A DNA stretch of 64,000 nucleotides from Lacihabitans sp. CCS-44 (GTDB taxonomy: Bacteria; Bacteroidota; Bacteroidia; Cytophagales; Spirosomataceae): positions 1-64,000 of the forward strand of contig NZ_RJUE01000004.1 of NCBI RefSeq assembly GCF_024343735.1, given 5' to 3'. Every line of letters starts with the position of its first letter. Positions within the stretch are counted from its first letter, which is position 1. A program made the position numbers and the translations under genes. The notes beneath the pieces were generated by a model. It was not told the origin of the DNA. It made no database searches and saw nothing but the letters and a program-made list of their open reading frames with translations. Positions 1 through 7,971 of the stretch are shown in pieces.

Positions 1-2
1 AT

Positions 3-653
3 GTCTTACAAAACACTAACCATAAGAATATTTATGTTATTGACAGAGGATTGCAGTCAACACAAACTATGAGCGAGTTTTCTTCTAAGAAAATTGAGTT
101 CGTAGCCAGAGCCAAAGAAAATCGCAAATACGAAGAGCTTTCGTCATTAATAAACTCGAATACCGATTGTGACTTAGGGTCATTAACCTTATTAAAAGAT
201 AGTAAGGTCTACCTTTATACAGGAAAACCTATACAAAATAAGAAAGGAAATCTTCATTATAGAGAGGAAATTGTACAGACTCCTTTAAGGTTAATTATGA
301 CCGAAAGTAAAAACAATCGAGAGTATAAAATGGCATTTATCACCAATAACTTCGACTTGACGGCAAAGGAAATTACCGATATTTATAAAAAACGTTGGGA
401 CATAGAAGTGTTTTTTCGCTTTATAAAACAAGAGCTTAATGTAAGTCATCTGGTTTCACTAAATGAAAATGGAATAAAAGTAATGCTTTACATGACTTTA
501 ATAGCAGCAATGCTGATACTTGTATATAAGCATGCCAACAACCTTAGTTATAAAACCGCAAAAAGAAGGTTTAAAATGGAGGTCAGAAACTTGCTGATAA
601 GAGAAATCGTAATCTTATCTGGTGGAAATCCTAATATACACTTTAAAACATAA
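3..653 (+). mobile_element. IS4-type transposase, C-terminal part (5' end outside window)
   Basis: This is the C-terminal part of a DDE transposase of the IS4 superfamily, which cuts and joins insertion-sequence ends. The frame is open from the first bases of the window. A TTG at 51 is not the true start, because upstream codons already encode family sequence, including VIDRG, which I read as the region of the second catalytic Asp. The catalytic Glu region is clear: YKKRWDIEVFFRFIK has the Y-(2)-R-(3)-E-(6)-K spacing of the IS4 family. The stop at 651-653 is followed at once by a hairpin. The N-terminal third and the left end of the element lie outside the window, and I could not identify the right terminal repeat. 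Family call is firm; whether the copy is intact cannot be seen. Confidence 0.88.
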
Positions 654-655
654 AA

Positions 656-679
656 ATGGCCGGAATTTCTTCCGACCAT
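656..679 (-). terminator. Hairpin at IS end, probable terminator of the GMC operon
   Basis: ATGGCCGGAA and TTCCGACCAT pair as a 10-bp stem (one mismatch, tolerated as G-U on one strand) around a 4-base loop. Read on the minus strand the stem is followed by TTTTTA, so it would stop transcription coming from the GMC oxidoreductase gene that ends at 725. On the plus strand there is no T run after it, although it lies just after the transposase stop. Confidence 0.6.
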
Positions 680-724
680 GACTACCCCAAGAGGTGGCTT
701 TCAATATTCATAGATTTCAAATCC

Positions 725-2431
725 TTACAAATTCATCTTCTTCAATTCTTTGACAGCATAGTCTGCAGCTCTGGCTGTAAGTGCCATGTAAGTCAATGAA
801 GGGTTTACGCAAGATGCTGATACCATGGCTGCTCCGTCCGTAACGAATACGTTTGGTGCACCCCACACTTGGTTGTTGGCATTCAACACCGAAGTTTTGG
901 CATCTCTACCCATTCTGGCAGTTCCCATTTCATGAATACCAATACCTGGAGCTTTTTCTTTGTCGTGATAAGTCGTCACGTTTTTCACGCCAGCAGCCTC
1001 AAGCATATCTTTGGCTTCTTTTTCCATGGCCTCTCTCATTTTCCATTCATTTTTACCCCAAGCCGCATCAAAATTGATAATAGGTAAACCCCATTTGTCT
1101 TTTTTGTCGGTAAGCGTAAATTTGTTGGTAGCGTCAGGCAAGGTTTCTCCAAAGCCTTGTATGTTTATATTCCATGGGCCTGGTTTGGTTTGTGCATTTT
1201 TAAAACCTGCTCCAAAACCCTGCTCATCTTCTGCTCTTCCTCTTGAAGCTCCGCCTTGATAGCCAAAACCTCTCAAGAAATCACGCTTGTCGTTACCCCA
1301 GTTTGTAAAACGTGGAATATAGATGCCGTTGGGCCTTCTTCCATAATAATACATATCGTCAAATCCTTCCCAAGTACCTGAAGCTCCAACGCCCAAATGG
1401 TGATCCATTACATTTCTTCCCAATTGGTCAGATGCATTTCCAAGTCCGTTCGGGTGGGTTTTTGATTTTGACTGCATCATAATCCAGGCCGAATTTACAG
1501 CTGATGCATTTAAGAATATTATTTTTGCGAAGTATTCAACTTCTTCTTTGGTATTTTGATCAATAGCTTTTACGCCAGTTGCTTTGCCTTTTTCGTCGTC
1601 AAAAATTACAGAGTAAACAATTTTGTCGTTTACCAAAGTAAGGTTATTGGTTTTTACTGCTGCTGGTATAGTAGCAGACTGGCTACTGAAATATGCTCCA
1701 TAAGGACAGCCTCTCATACAACGGTTTCTAAACTGGCATTTACCACGACCAAGAGCGGTTTGTTCCTCAGTAGGAGCAGTCAAATGTGCCACACGACCCA
1801 CTATGATATGACGACCAGCAAATTTGCTTTCGACACCTTTTTTTACTTCACGCTCAACGCAGTTAAGTTCCATAGCTGGCTGAAAATGGCTGTCTGGCAA
1901 TACATCCAAGCCTTCTTTTGAGCCACTGATACCTGCAAATTTCTCCACATATTCATACCATGGTGCGAGATCTTTGTAGCGAATGGGCCAGTCAATACCT
2001 ACGCCTTCTTCCAGATTGGCTGTAAAATCTCTTTCGTTCCATCTGTAACTTTGGCGACCCCATAGCAACGAACGTCCTCCTGTATGATATCCTCTAATCC
2101 AATCGAATCTACGGGTTTCTTCATACGGATTGTCTATATCTTTCTCAAAAAAATGTCTGTGCTCTTCATTGGCTGTATAACCCGTTCTTACTCCAGCCCA
2201 ATAGTCTTTTTTTACTTGATTGTCTGGGCGACCTCTGTGGTCAAATTCCCACGACTCCTTCATGGCAGTAGGGTAATCAGTAACATGCTTTACATCTCTA
2301 CCTCTATCTATCATCAATACTTTAAGCCCTTTTTCTGTAAGTTCTTTGGCAGCCCAACCTCCTGAAATACCTGTACCAACCACTATAGCATCGTAGGTTA
2401 CAGACTCTTTTCCTTTACCTTGTAAATTCAT
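725..2431 (-). CDS. GMC-family FAD sugar/alcohol oxidoreductase
   Basis: A 568-residue flavoprotein of the glucose-methanol-choline family, related to the large subunits of FAD-dependent gluconate and glucose dehydrogenases, which oxidise sugars and pass electrons to a cytochrome or quinone. The N-terminus has the ADP-binding fold with GTGISG at 19-24. A Cys-rich stretch (CQFRNRCMRGCPYGA) lies near 230-246. The C-terminal domain carries HEMGTARMG near 499 and SCVNPSLTYMALTARA near 541, which supply the usual His/Asn active-site pair. There is no signal peptide. The gene upstream, 28 bases away, encodes a Tat-exported small subunit, so co-export in the folded state is likely. No cytochrome c subunit is adjacent. 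Substrate cannot be told from sequence; a 3-keto-sugar-forming role is possible. Confidence 0.9.
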   Translation of the reverse strand: MNLQGKGKESVTYDAIVVGTGISGGWAAKELTEKGLKVLMIDRGRDVKHVTDYPTAMKESWEFDHRGRPDNQVKKDYWAGVRTGYTANEEHRHFFEKDIDNPYEETRRFDWIRGYHTGGRSLLWGRQSYRWNERDFTANLEEGVGIDWPIRYKDLAPWYEYVEKFAGISGSKEGLDVLPDSHFQPAMELNCVEREVKKGVESKFAGRHIIVGRVAHLTAPTEEQTALGRGKCQFRNRCMRGCPYGAYFSSQSATIPAAVKTNNLTLVNDKIVYSVIFDDEKGKATGVKAIDQNTKEEVEYFAKIIFLNASAVNSAWIMMQSKSKTHPNGLGNASDQLGRNVMDHHLGVGASGTWEGFDDMYYYGRRPNGIYIPRFTNWGNDKRDFLRGFGYQGGASRGRAEDEQGFGAGFKNAQTKPGPWNINIQGFGETLPDATNKFTLTDKKDKWGLPIINFDAAWGKNEWKMREAMEKEAKDMLEAAGVKNVTTYHDKEKAPGIGIHEMGTARMGRDAKTSVLNANNQVWGAPNVFVTDGAAMVSASCVNPSLTYMALTARAADYAVKELKKMNL

Positions 2432-2459
2432 TTTTTATTTATAATAGGTTGATTAATAA

Positions 2460-3098
2460 TTAAATAGCATAAGCTTTTTGGCCTGGTTGTAACTTTACAC
2501 AGCCATCGTATCTGCCAGGAATTGGCACAAAATCCAATGTTTGGGTTGAGCCAGGCTCCGAAGTGAAGAACCCGAACACCGTTAATTCTTTCATCAGATT
2601 GAAGAATGGAACTGGCGGCTCTACTTTTTTACTTGTATTTTCTTTGGTCAAACCAGACTCTGTGTCTACTTGTTTGGCTTGTTTTTCAGCACTTTCACTT
2701 TCTGCTTTGGCTTTGTCTCGCATGGCAGCTATAACTTGAATCTTCTTGTCAGCAGCCAATGCCACAAAACCTGAGCCTAGTTTTTTCGATTCTATTTCAA
2801 CGTCTTCCAATCCTTTGATAAAGTGTTGTTGTTGAGCCTCGGTGTAACAGTCTTTCAACATCATCTCTATAAATGGACCCACACCAGCATCTTTTGCTCC
2901 TGGCGTGTCTGTTTTGGGAATAATCACCTCGGCTATTTCTGAAACCAAAGCTTGTAAGTCTTTGGTTAGACTAAATGCAGCTCCTGATGCTGCATCTCCT
3001 GAAGCTTTGCAGCCATTTAAAATTGCAATCATTGTGGGTGCAGAAACCACTCCTCCCATCATGAGGGCAACCCTTTGTAATGCGTCTCTTCTTTTCAA
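2460..3098 (-). CDS. Gluconate 2-dehydrogenase subunit 3-like Tat lipoprotein
   Basis: This 212-residue protein fits the gluconate 2-dehydrogenase subunit 3 family, the small partner of GMC-type sugar dehydrogenases. Its N-terminus has a twin-arginine motif (MKRRDALQ), a hydrophobic stretch and a lipobox-like LNGC with Cys30, so it should be exported by Tat and lipid-anchored. The mature part has FSLTKDLQALVSEIAEVIIPKTDTPGA-like sequence typical of the family, then a Lys/Glu-rich middle (about 115-165) that is probably a flexible insert. It is the first gene of a two-gene operon with the GMC flavoprotein. In known FAD-glucose dehydrogenases this subunit carries the catalytic subunit across the membrane, and the same role is inferred here. 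Confidence 0.88.
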   Translation of the reverse strand: MKRRDALQRVALMMGGVVSAPTMIAILNGCKASGDAASGAAFSLTKDLQALVSEIAEVIIPKTDTPGAKDAGVGPFIEMMLKDCYTEAQQQHFIKGLEDVEIESKKLGSGFVALAADKKIQVIAAMRDKAKAESESAEKQAKQVDTESGLTKENTSKKVEPPVPFFNLMKELTVFGFFTSEPGSTQTLDFVPIPGRYDGCVKLQPGQKAYAI

Positions 3099-3253
3099 TT
3101 TAATAAAATTATAAGGTTGTAAAATAAAATCGCTCCTAAAAATAGTAAGTAAAATCAGGCTTGCAAAGAAAAAACATTCAAATTGTATGTCCTATTTTCT
3201 TTATCGAAATAACTTGAAAATATACTTTGTGTCGGCTGCCGCCTGGGCTTTCA

Positions 3254-3271
3254 TTTTTTTTCGAAAAAAAA
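3254..3271. repeat. Perfect palindrome T8-CG-A8
   Basis: TTTTTTTTCGAAAAAAAA is an 18-bp perfect palindrome between the small-subunit start at 3098 and the large hairpin at 3291-3386. It lies in the upstream region of the GMC operon and could be an operator, part of a terminator tail, or simply AT-rich structure. Confidence 0.5.
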
Positions 3272-3290
3272 CGAAACAAAAAAAACTGCA

Positions 3291-3386
3291 CCCAGCAAAC
3301 TCACACAATCAAAATTCTCTTAGTCAGTGCTTTAATAAGAGAGACGTCACTGTAGAGAATTTTGATTGTGTTCAAACAGTGTTGGG
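3291..3386 (-). terminator. Long hairpin downstream of alaS (18-bp perfect inverted repeat)
   Basis: ACACAATCAAAATTCTCT at 3303-3320 is perfectly repeated in inverse at 3354-3371. Inside it CAGTG (3325-3329) can pair with CACTG (3348-3352). Outside it CCCAGCA (3291-3297) can pair with TGTTGGG (3380-3386). On the minus strand the structure comes after the alaS stop and is followed within a few bases by eight T residues, so it can act as the alaS terminator. Its length and double stem are unusual for a terminator, and a miniature inverted-repeat element is the alternative. The rest of the 3099-3428 spacer holds the palindrome at 3254-3271 and no open frame that I trust. Confidence 0.6.
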
Positions 3387-3428
3387 CGATATAATGAAAC
3401 ATTTAGTAATTTTTCTTACGATTGTCAT

Positions 3429-6110
3429 TTACCCAAAAATCAACTCTTTTGCTTTGTTTATTGCATTTGTTAATCCTTCTGCATCACTACCGCCTGCTGT
3501 GGCAAAGTGTGGTTGTCCACCACCACCGCCTTTCATGGCTTTGGCCGCTTCACGAACGGTATTTCCGGCGTTTAGACCTTTTTCTGATACCAAAGTTTCA
3601 TCTATCATAACTGCCAAACTTGGCTTTTGGTTTATTACCGTTCCTAAAATCACCACTGCATTTTCCATGTGTTTTTTGAGGTCGTAGGCCAATTGTCTTA
3701 GGCTGTCAGCAGATGGTACTTCAACTTTTTCAGCAATAAACATAAGATTACCGCTCTTTTGGATCTTAGCCAAAAGCTCTGTTTTTATTATTTGAAGTTT
3801 TTCGTTTTCAAGACTTTCAATTTTCCTTTGCAATTGGTTCTTTTCCTCTATCAAAGTTTCAATGGCTTTTGGTAAATCAACAGCACCCTTGAGTAGGCCT
3901 TTTATTTGTTCCAAGGTTTCGCCTTGTGATCGCATCATTTCCAAGGCTTTCTTGCCTGTGATAGCTTCTACACGCCGTACACCAGCAGAAACAGACCCCT
4001 CAGAAGTGAATTTGAAAAGACCGATTTCGCCAGTGGCTGGCACGTGCGTACCACCACAAAGTTCAACAGAGAAATTAGGGTCAAAAGTAATAACACGTAC
4101 GAAATCGCCATATTTTTCACCAAAAGTAGCTGTAGCTCCAAAATTCATCGCTTCGGCTATCGGCACATTGCGTTTTTCATCCAAAGCTATATTTTCTCTG
4201 ATTTTCTCATTTACGATGTCTTCTATTTGAAGTAATTCCTCGTTGGTCACTTTAGAGAAATGCGAGAAGTCGAAACGGGTAACTTCATCGTTTTGGTACG
4301 AACCTCTCTGTACCACATGGCTACCCAACACCTTACGCATAGCAGAAAGCATCAAGTGCGTAGCAGTATGGTTTTTCTCTATATCTTTCCTTCTTTCAGC
4401 ATCTATTTTGGCAAAAACATTAATAGGAGTTTGGGTTTGTTCCAATACATCCACTATTTTGCTATTTTTTGTAATATGAACAAAAAGATCATTCTCTTTT
4501 TTTGTGTCAATCACCTGCAAAGTGTGGTTTTGACCATTCAATTCAAATGAAATAGTACCAATATCACCGACTTGACCACCCATTTCAGCATAAAATGGTG
4601 TTTGGTCTAATACGATATGCAATTCGTCACCAGCTTTAGTTTTAACAGAACGGTATTTCATCAATTGAGCTGGTGATTCTTCAAAATCATAACCCAAAAA
4701 TTCCACTCCATCCACGTCACCAAGTTCTATCCAATCAGCAGCCTCTTTTGTTGCATCTTTGCGGCTTCTGGCTTTTTGCTCAGCCAACGCACTTTTGAAA
4801 CCTTCTTCGTCTATCGAGAATCCTTTCTCCCGGGCAATAAGTGCAGTTAAATCTACAGGAAAGCCAAAAGTATCTGAAAGTTCGAAAACTGTATTTCCGT
4901 CTAATGTTTTGGATTCGATGGTTTTTGAATCTGCAAAAATGTGGTCTAATCTTTTCAGTCCCAATTCCAAAGTTCTCAAGAAAGTTTTTTCTTCTTCCTC
5001 TACCACTTTGGTTACAAAATCTACCTGAGCGTGCAATTCCGGGAATACAAACTCGAATTGCGTAGCCAAAACAGGTACCAATTTACAAATGAAAGGTTCT
5101 CTGAAATCTAAATAGGAGTAACCATAACGAACCGCTCTTCTCAAAATTCGGCGAATTACATAGCCAGCTTTGGCGTTGGAAGGCAATTGGCCGTCTGCAA
5201 TGGCAAAACTCACCGCTCTCAAGTGATCTGAGATTACTCGCATGGCCACATCTACGTAGTTATCAGAGCGTAAAGTGCCATTTACACCATATTTTTTGCC
5301 TGAAAGTTCCTCAATAACAGATATTGTATTTTGGAAAATATCAGTGTCGTAATTTGATTTTTTACCTTGAATGGCCATGCAAAGACGCTCAAATCCCATT
5401 CCGGTATCCACATGTTTGGCTGGTAAAGTCAGCAGCGAGCCGTCTGCTTTACGCTCAAACTGCATGAATACGTTATTCCATATTTCCACCACTTGCGGGT
5501 GATCGTTGTTCACCAATTCTTTACCACCAATGATGTCAATTTCTTCCTGGTCTCGTAAATCTATGTGGATTTCAGAGCAAGGACCGCACGGGCCGATGTC
5601 TCCCATTTCCCAGAAATTATCTTTTTTGTTGCCTAGAATTATTCTGCTTTCATCTCCAATAATTTCTTTCCAAATATCAAATGCTTCTTGGTCAAAAGGC
5701 ACGCCGTCTTTTTCATCTCCTTGAAAAACAGACACATAGATTCTGTCTTTGGGTAGTTTATACACTTCTGTCAACAATTCCCACGACCAAGTCAATGCTT
5801 CTTTTTTGAAATAATCGCCAAAAGACCAATTGCCCAACATCTCAAACATAGTGTGGTGGTAGGTGTCAAAACCCACTTCTTCCAAGTCATTGTGTTTTCC
5901 GCTTACTCGCAAGCATTTTTGGGTATCGGCTATTCTAGATTTTGGCGGAGTGCCATTGCCCAAGAAAAAGTCCTTAAACTGAGCCATCCCTGAGTTGTTA
6001 AACATCAAAGTGGGGTCGTTTTTAGCCACCAATGGGGCAGAAGGGACAATTAAGTGGCCTTTTGAAATAAAAAAATCTAAGAATGCTTTCCTGATCTGAT
6101 GCGAAGTCAT
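3429..6110 (-). CDS. alaS: Alanyl-tRNA synthetase
   Basis: An 893-residue class II alanyl-tRNA synthetase, close to the usual family length. It charges tRNA-Ala and clears misacylated Ser/Gly-tRNA. The catalytic core starts at the N-terminus (RKAFLDFFISKGH, then SGMAQFKDFFLG and FEMLGNWSFGDYFK). The editing domain has the zinc ligands HTATH near 580 and CGGTH near 684. The C-terminal domain ends with a glycine-rich GGGGGQPHFATAGG motif near 862. It is transcribed alone, divergent from the LRR gene at 6244, with a long hairpin downstream. The first ATG fits the family N-terminus. Confidence 0.98.
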   Translation of the reverse strand: MTSHQIRKAFLDFFISKGHLIVPSAPLVAKNDPTLMFNNSGMAQFKDFFLGNGTPPKSRIADTQKCLRVSGKHNDLEEVGFDTYHHTMFEMLGNWSFGDYFKKEALTWSWELLTEVYKLPKDRIYVSVFQGDEKDGVPFDQEAFDIWKEIIGDESRIILGNKKDNFWEMGDIGPCGPCSEIHIDLRDQEEIDIIGGKELVNNDHPQVVEIWNNVFMQFERKADGSLLTLPAKHVDTGMGFERLCMAIQGKKSNYDTDIFQNTISVIEELSGKKYGVNGTLRSDNYVDVAMRVISDHLRAVSFAIADGQLPSNAKAGYVIRRILRRAVRYGYSYLDFREPFICKLVPVLATQFEFVFPELHAQVDFVTKVVEEEEKTFLRTLELGLKRLDHIFADSKTIESKTLDGNTVFELSDTFGFPVDLTALIAREKGFSIDEEGFKSALAEQKARSRKDATKEAADWIELGDVDGVEFLGYDFEESPAQLMKYRSVKTKAGDELHIVLDQTPFYAEMGGQVGDIGTISFELNGQNHTLQVIDTKKENDLFVHITKNSKIVDVLEQTQTPINVFAKIDAERRKDIEKNHTATHLMLSAMRKVLGSHVVQRGSYQNDEVTRFDFSHFSKVTNEELLQIEDIVNEKIRENIALDEKRNVPIAEAMNFGATATFGEKYGDFVRVITFDPNFSVELCGGTHVPATGEIGLFKFTSEGSVSAGVRRVEAITGKKALEMMRSQGETLEQIKGLLKGAVDLPKAIETLIEEKNQLQRKIESLENEKLQIIKTELLAKIQKSGNLMFIAEKVEVPSADSLRQLAYDLKKHMENAVVILGTVINQKPSLAVMIDETLVSEKGLNAGNTVREAAKAMKGGGGGQPHFATAGGSDAEGLTNAINKAKELIFG

Positions 6111-6194
6111 ATAAAAAGTATATTTATTTCCAATAAAAGAGGTGCAAAATTAGACTTTTTTGGTCATTTAAGGAATAAAATATTGAATATTCTT

Positions 6195-6218
6195 TTAAAA
6201 CTAATTATTTAGTTTTAA
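6195..6218. promoter_or_regulatory. 10-bp-arm inverted repeat in the alaS/LRR divergent promoter region
   Basis: TTAAAACTAA and TTAGTTTTAA form a perfect inverted repeat around TTAT. It sits 25 bases before the LRR protein start and about 85 bases before alaS. Position and symmetry suit an operator, but the AT-rich arms could also just form a weak stem. Confidence 0.4.
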
Positions 6219-6243
6219 GTTTATATTCTAAACAAAAATCACA

Positions 6244-7659
6244 ATGAAAACACTACTTGCCTGCATTGCCCTTTCCTTTTTTACGTTTCCAGTTTTTTCT
6301 CAGAGAATCATTTTTGTGGAAAGTCAGACAGAGTATGATTTGATGACAAAGCAAAGGTTAAATATTGATATAGATAATCAAATGCTTTCTGGTCTTAGGA
6401 CAAACAATTTTTTGCTTCAGAGGATTGTTCAAATTGGAATCAAAAAAGATCAAAAATTAGAAAAAATTGAGAATGATGATTTGCTAATAGGCTTCAAAGT
6501 TTTCATGAATAAAGAAAACAAGCCAGATAGTTTGAAGTTCTGGTTCGGAGCCTATAATCAAAAAAAATTTGAATTTGGTGGTACTTATGCTTTTGAATAC
6601 CAGGTAGTTGATGAACATTTTCAAATTGATAATTTCAAGCAAATATTTAAAGAGGCTCTGAAAAATTGTCAGTTTCATTATAATCCAGTTTTGAGATACG
6701 AAATAAACGGCAACTTTAAAGTAAATCCGTTTATAACAAAAACTAAAGGTTCAGAGGTTGCAATTAAAAATATTCTAGCTACTAAGGATATTTCTACCAA
6801 AGAACTAAAATTGGAGAATTTAGGTCTTAAAAGTCTACCACATGAAATTTATAAATTTAAAGATTTAGTAGAGTTGAATCTTAGTAAAAACGAATTTGAG
6901 GCTTTAAAAATAAACGCCAAAAAATTACCAAACCTAAGGCGAATTATACTTACAGATAATTTATTAAGTGAAAGAACATTAACGATAAAGAGGAATAAGA
7001 AAATACAAGTTATTAATCTCAGTGATAATTATTTTACGGCCTTCCCTAAGAAAATTCAAAAGAACAGAAGGCTAAAGGAGCTACATCTTGCGAATAATTT
7101 TATAAAACAAACTAACAATGTAAGATTTAGAAGATTTGGGAAATTGGAATTTTTGAATTTATACAATAATCAAATATTCCGTTTATCTGAAAACATTGGT
7201 AAACTGAAAAACCTCCAAGTTTTGGATTTGTACCATAATAATTTAAAATCACTCCCAGATGGTTTTACGAAGCTAAAGAAACTTGAAACTCTTGCCATTT
7301 CTAATAATAATTTATGGGGTATTCCACATAATATGAGCCAATTAATCAGTTTAAAAACAATTTATGCCCATCACAATAAACTCAGTATTTTTGACAGTTT
7401 TCCTCCAAATTTGGAATATCTTGATATTGGTTTTAATCTATTAGAAACTGTACCAAAGCATTTGAATTTTGCAATGAAACTCACTTATTTAGATATTTCA
7501 AACAACAGAATAAAGTCAGGAGCTGGAGTTTTATCTCAAGTGACAAAGCTAAAAAATGTAGCATTATCGGCCAATGATTTCGAATCTGACCCTACTAAAT
7601 TTGCAGAACTCCAACAAATAATTGTAGATTTGGAGAAGAAATCGGTTAGCGTCAAATGA
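6244..7659 (+). CDS. Secreted leucine-rich-repeat protein
   Basis: A 471-residue protein with a clear N-terminal signal peptide (MKTLLACIALSFFTFPVFS, cut before Q). Residues of about 20-190 form a domain I do not recognise. From about 190 to the end there are tandem leucine-rich repeats of 22-24 residues with the LxxLxLxxNxL pattern (for example LEFLNLYNNQIFRLSENIGK and LQVLDLYHNNLKSLPDGFTK). Such repeats make a curved solenoid used in protein binding. There is no C-terminal T9SS sorting domain and no membrane anchor, so a periplasmic location is likely. Its stop overlaps the start of the MerR-type gene by four bases (ATGA), so the two are translationally coupled, which is odd for an exported protein and a DNA-binding protein. 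Confidence 0.85.
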   Translation: MKTLLACIALSFFTFPVFSQRIIFVESQTEYDLMTKQRLNIDIDNQMLSGLRTNNFLLQRIVQIGIKKDQKLEKIENDDLLIGFKVFMNKENKPDSLKFWFGAYNQKKFEFGGTYAFEYQVVDEHFQIDNFKQIFKEALKNCQFHYNPVLRYEINGNFKVNPFITKTKGSEVAIKNILATKDISTKELKLENLGLKSLPHEIYKFKDLVELNLSKNEFEALKINAKKLPNLRRIILTDNLLSERTLTIKRNKKIQVINLSDNYFTAFPKKIQKNRRLKELHLANNFIKQTNNVRFRRFGKLEFLNLYNNQIFRLSENIGKLKNLQVLDLYHNNLKSLPDGFTKLKKLETLAISNNNLWGIPHNMSQLISLKTIYAHHNKLSIFDSFPPNLEYLDIGFNLLETVPKHLNFAMKLTYLDISNNRIKSGAGVLSQVTKLKNVALSANDFESDPTKFAELQQIIVDLEKKSVSVK

Positions 7660-7967
7660 AAATATTTTTTAGTACGGAAGAAGTAGCACAACAATTGGAG
7701 ATTCCAATTACGAGCGTTGATTTTTATGTCCGTACTTTTAGGATTAATATTTTGAAAGTTGGGAAGAATCGAAAATATTCACACACTGACATCGAAAAGC
7801 TTCAGAAAATTGTAGATCTGATTCATAAAGAGGGATTTACAATAGAAGGTGCAAAAGAAAAACTGAAACTAAAAGTAGCAAAAGAGACTGTAAACGACGA
7901 AGTGATAAACAGACTGAAGGAAATAAAAAAAACCTTAGAATATTTAAAAGTAGGATTAGAACAATAA
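7656..7967 (+). CDS. MerR-type helix-turn-helix regulator
   Basis: A 103-residue DNA-binding protein with a MerR-like winged helix at residues 1-70: FSTEEVAQQLEIPITSVDFYVRTF followed by KVGKNRKYSHTDIEKLQKIVDLIHKEGFTIEGAKEKL. The C-terminal 30 residues look like a short coiled coil (VINRLKEIKKTLEYLKVGLE) for dimerisation. No metal- or drug-binding domain is present. It starts inside the stop of the LRR gene and ends 4 bases before dprA. A MerR-like protein next to dprA or near peptidase genes recurs in Bacteroidota, but its target is unknown to me. Confidence 0.85.
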   Translation: MKIFFSTEEVAQQLEIPITSVDFYVRTFRINILKVGKNRKYSHTDIEKLQKIVDLIHKEGFTIEGAKEKLKLKVAKETVNDEVINRLKEIKKTLEYLKVGLEQ

Positions 7968-7971
7968 ATCT

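Noticed and set aside
1556-1921. Plus-strand ORF of 121 residues opposite the GMC gene
   Set aside because: It is the antisense reading of a strongly conserved flavoprotein and has an unlikely Cys/Phe-rich composition.
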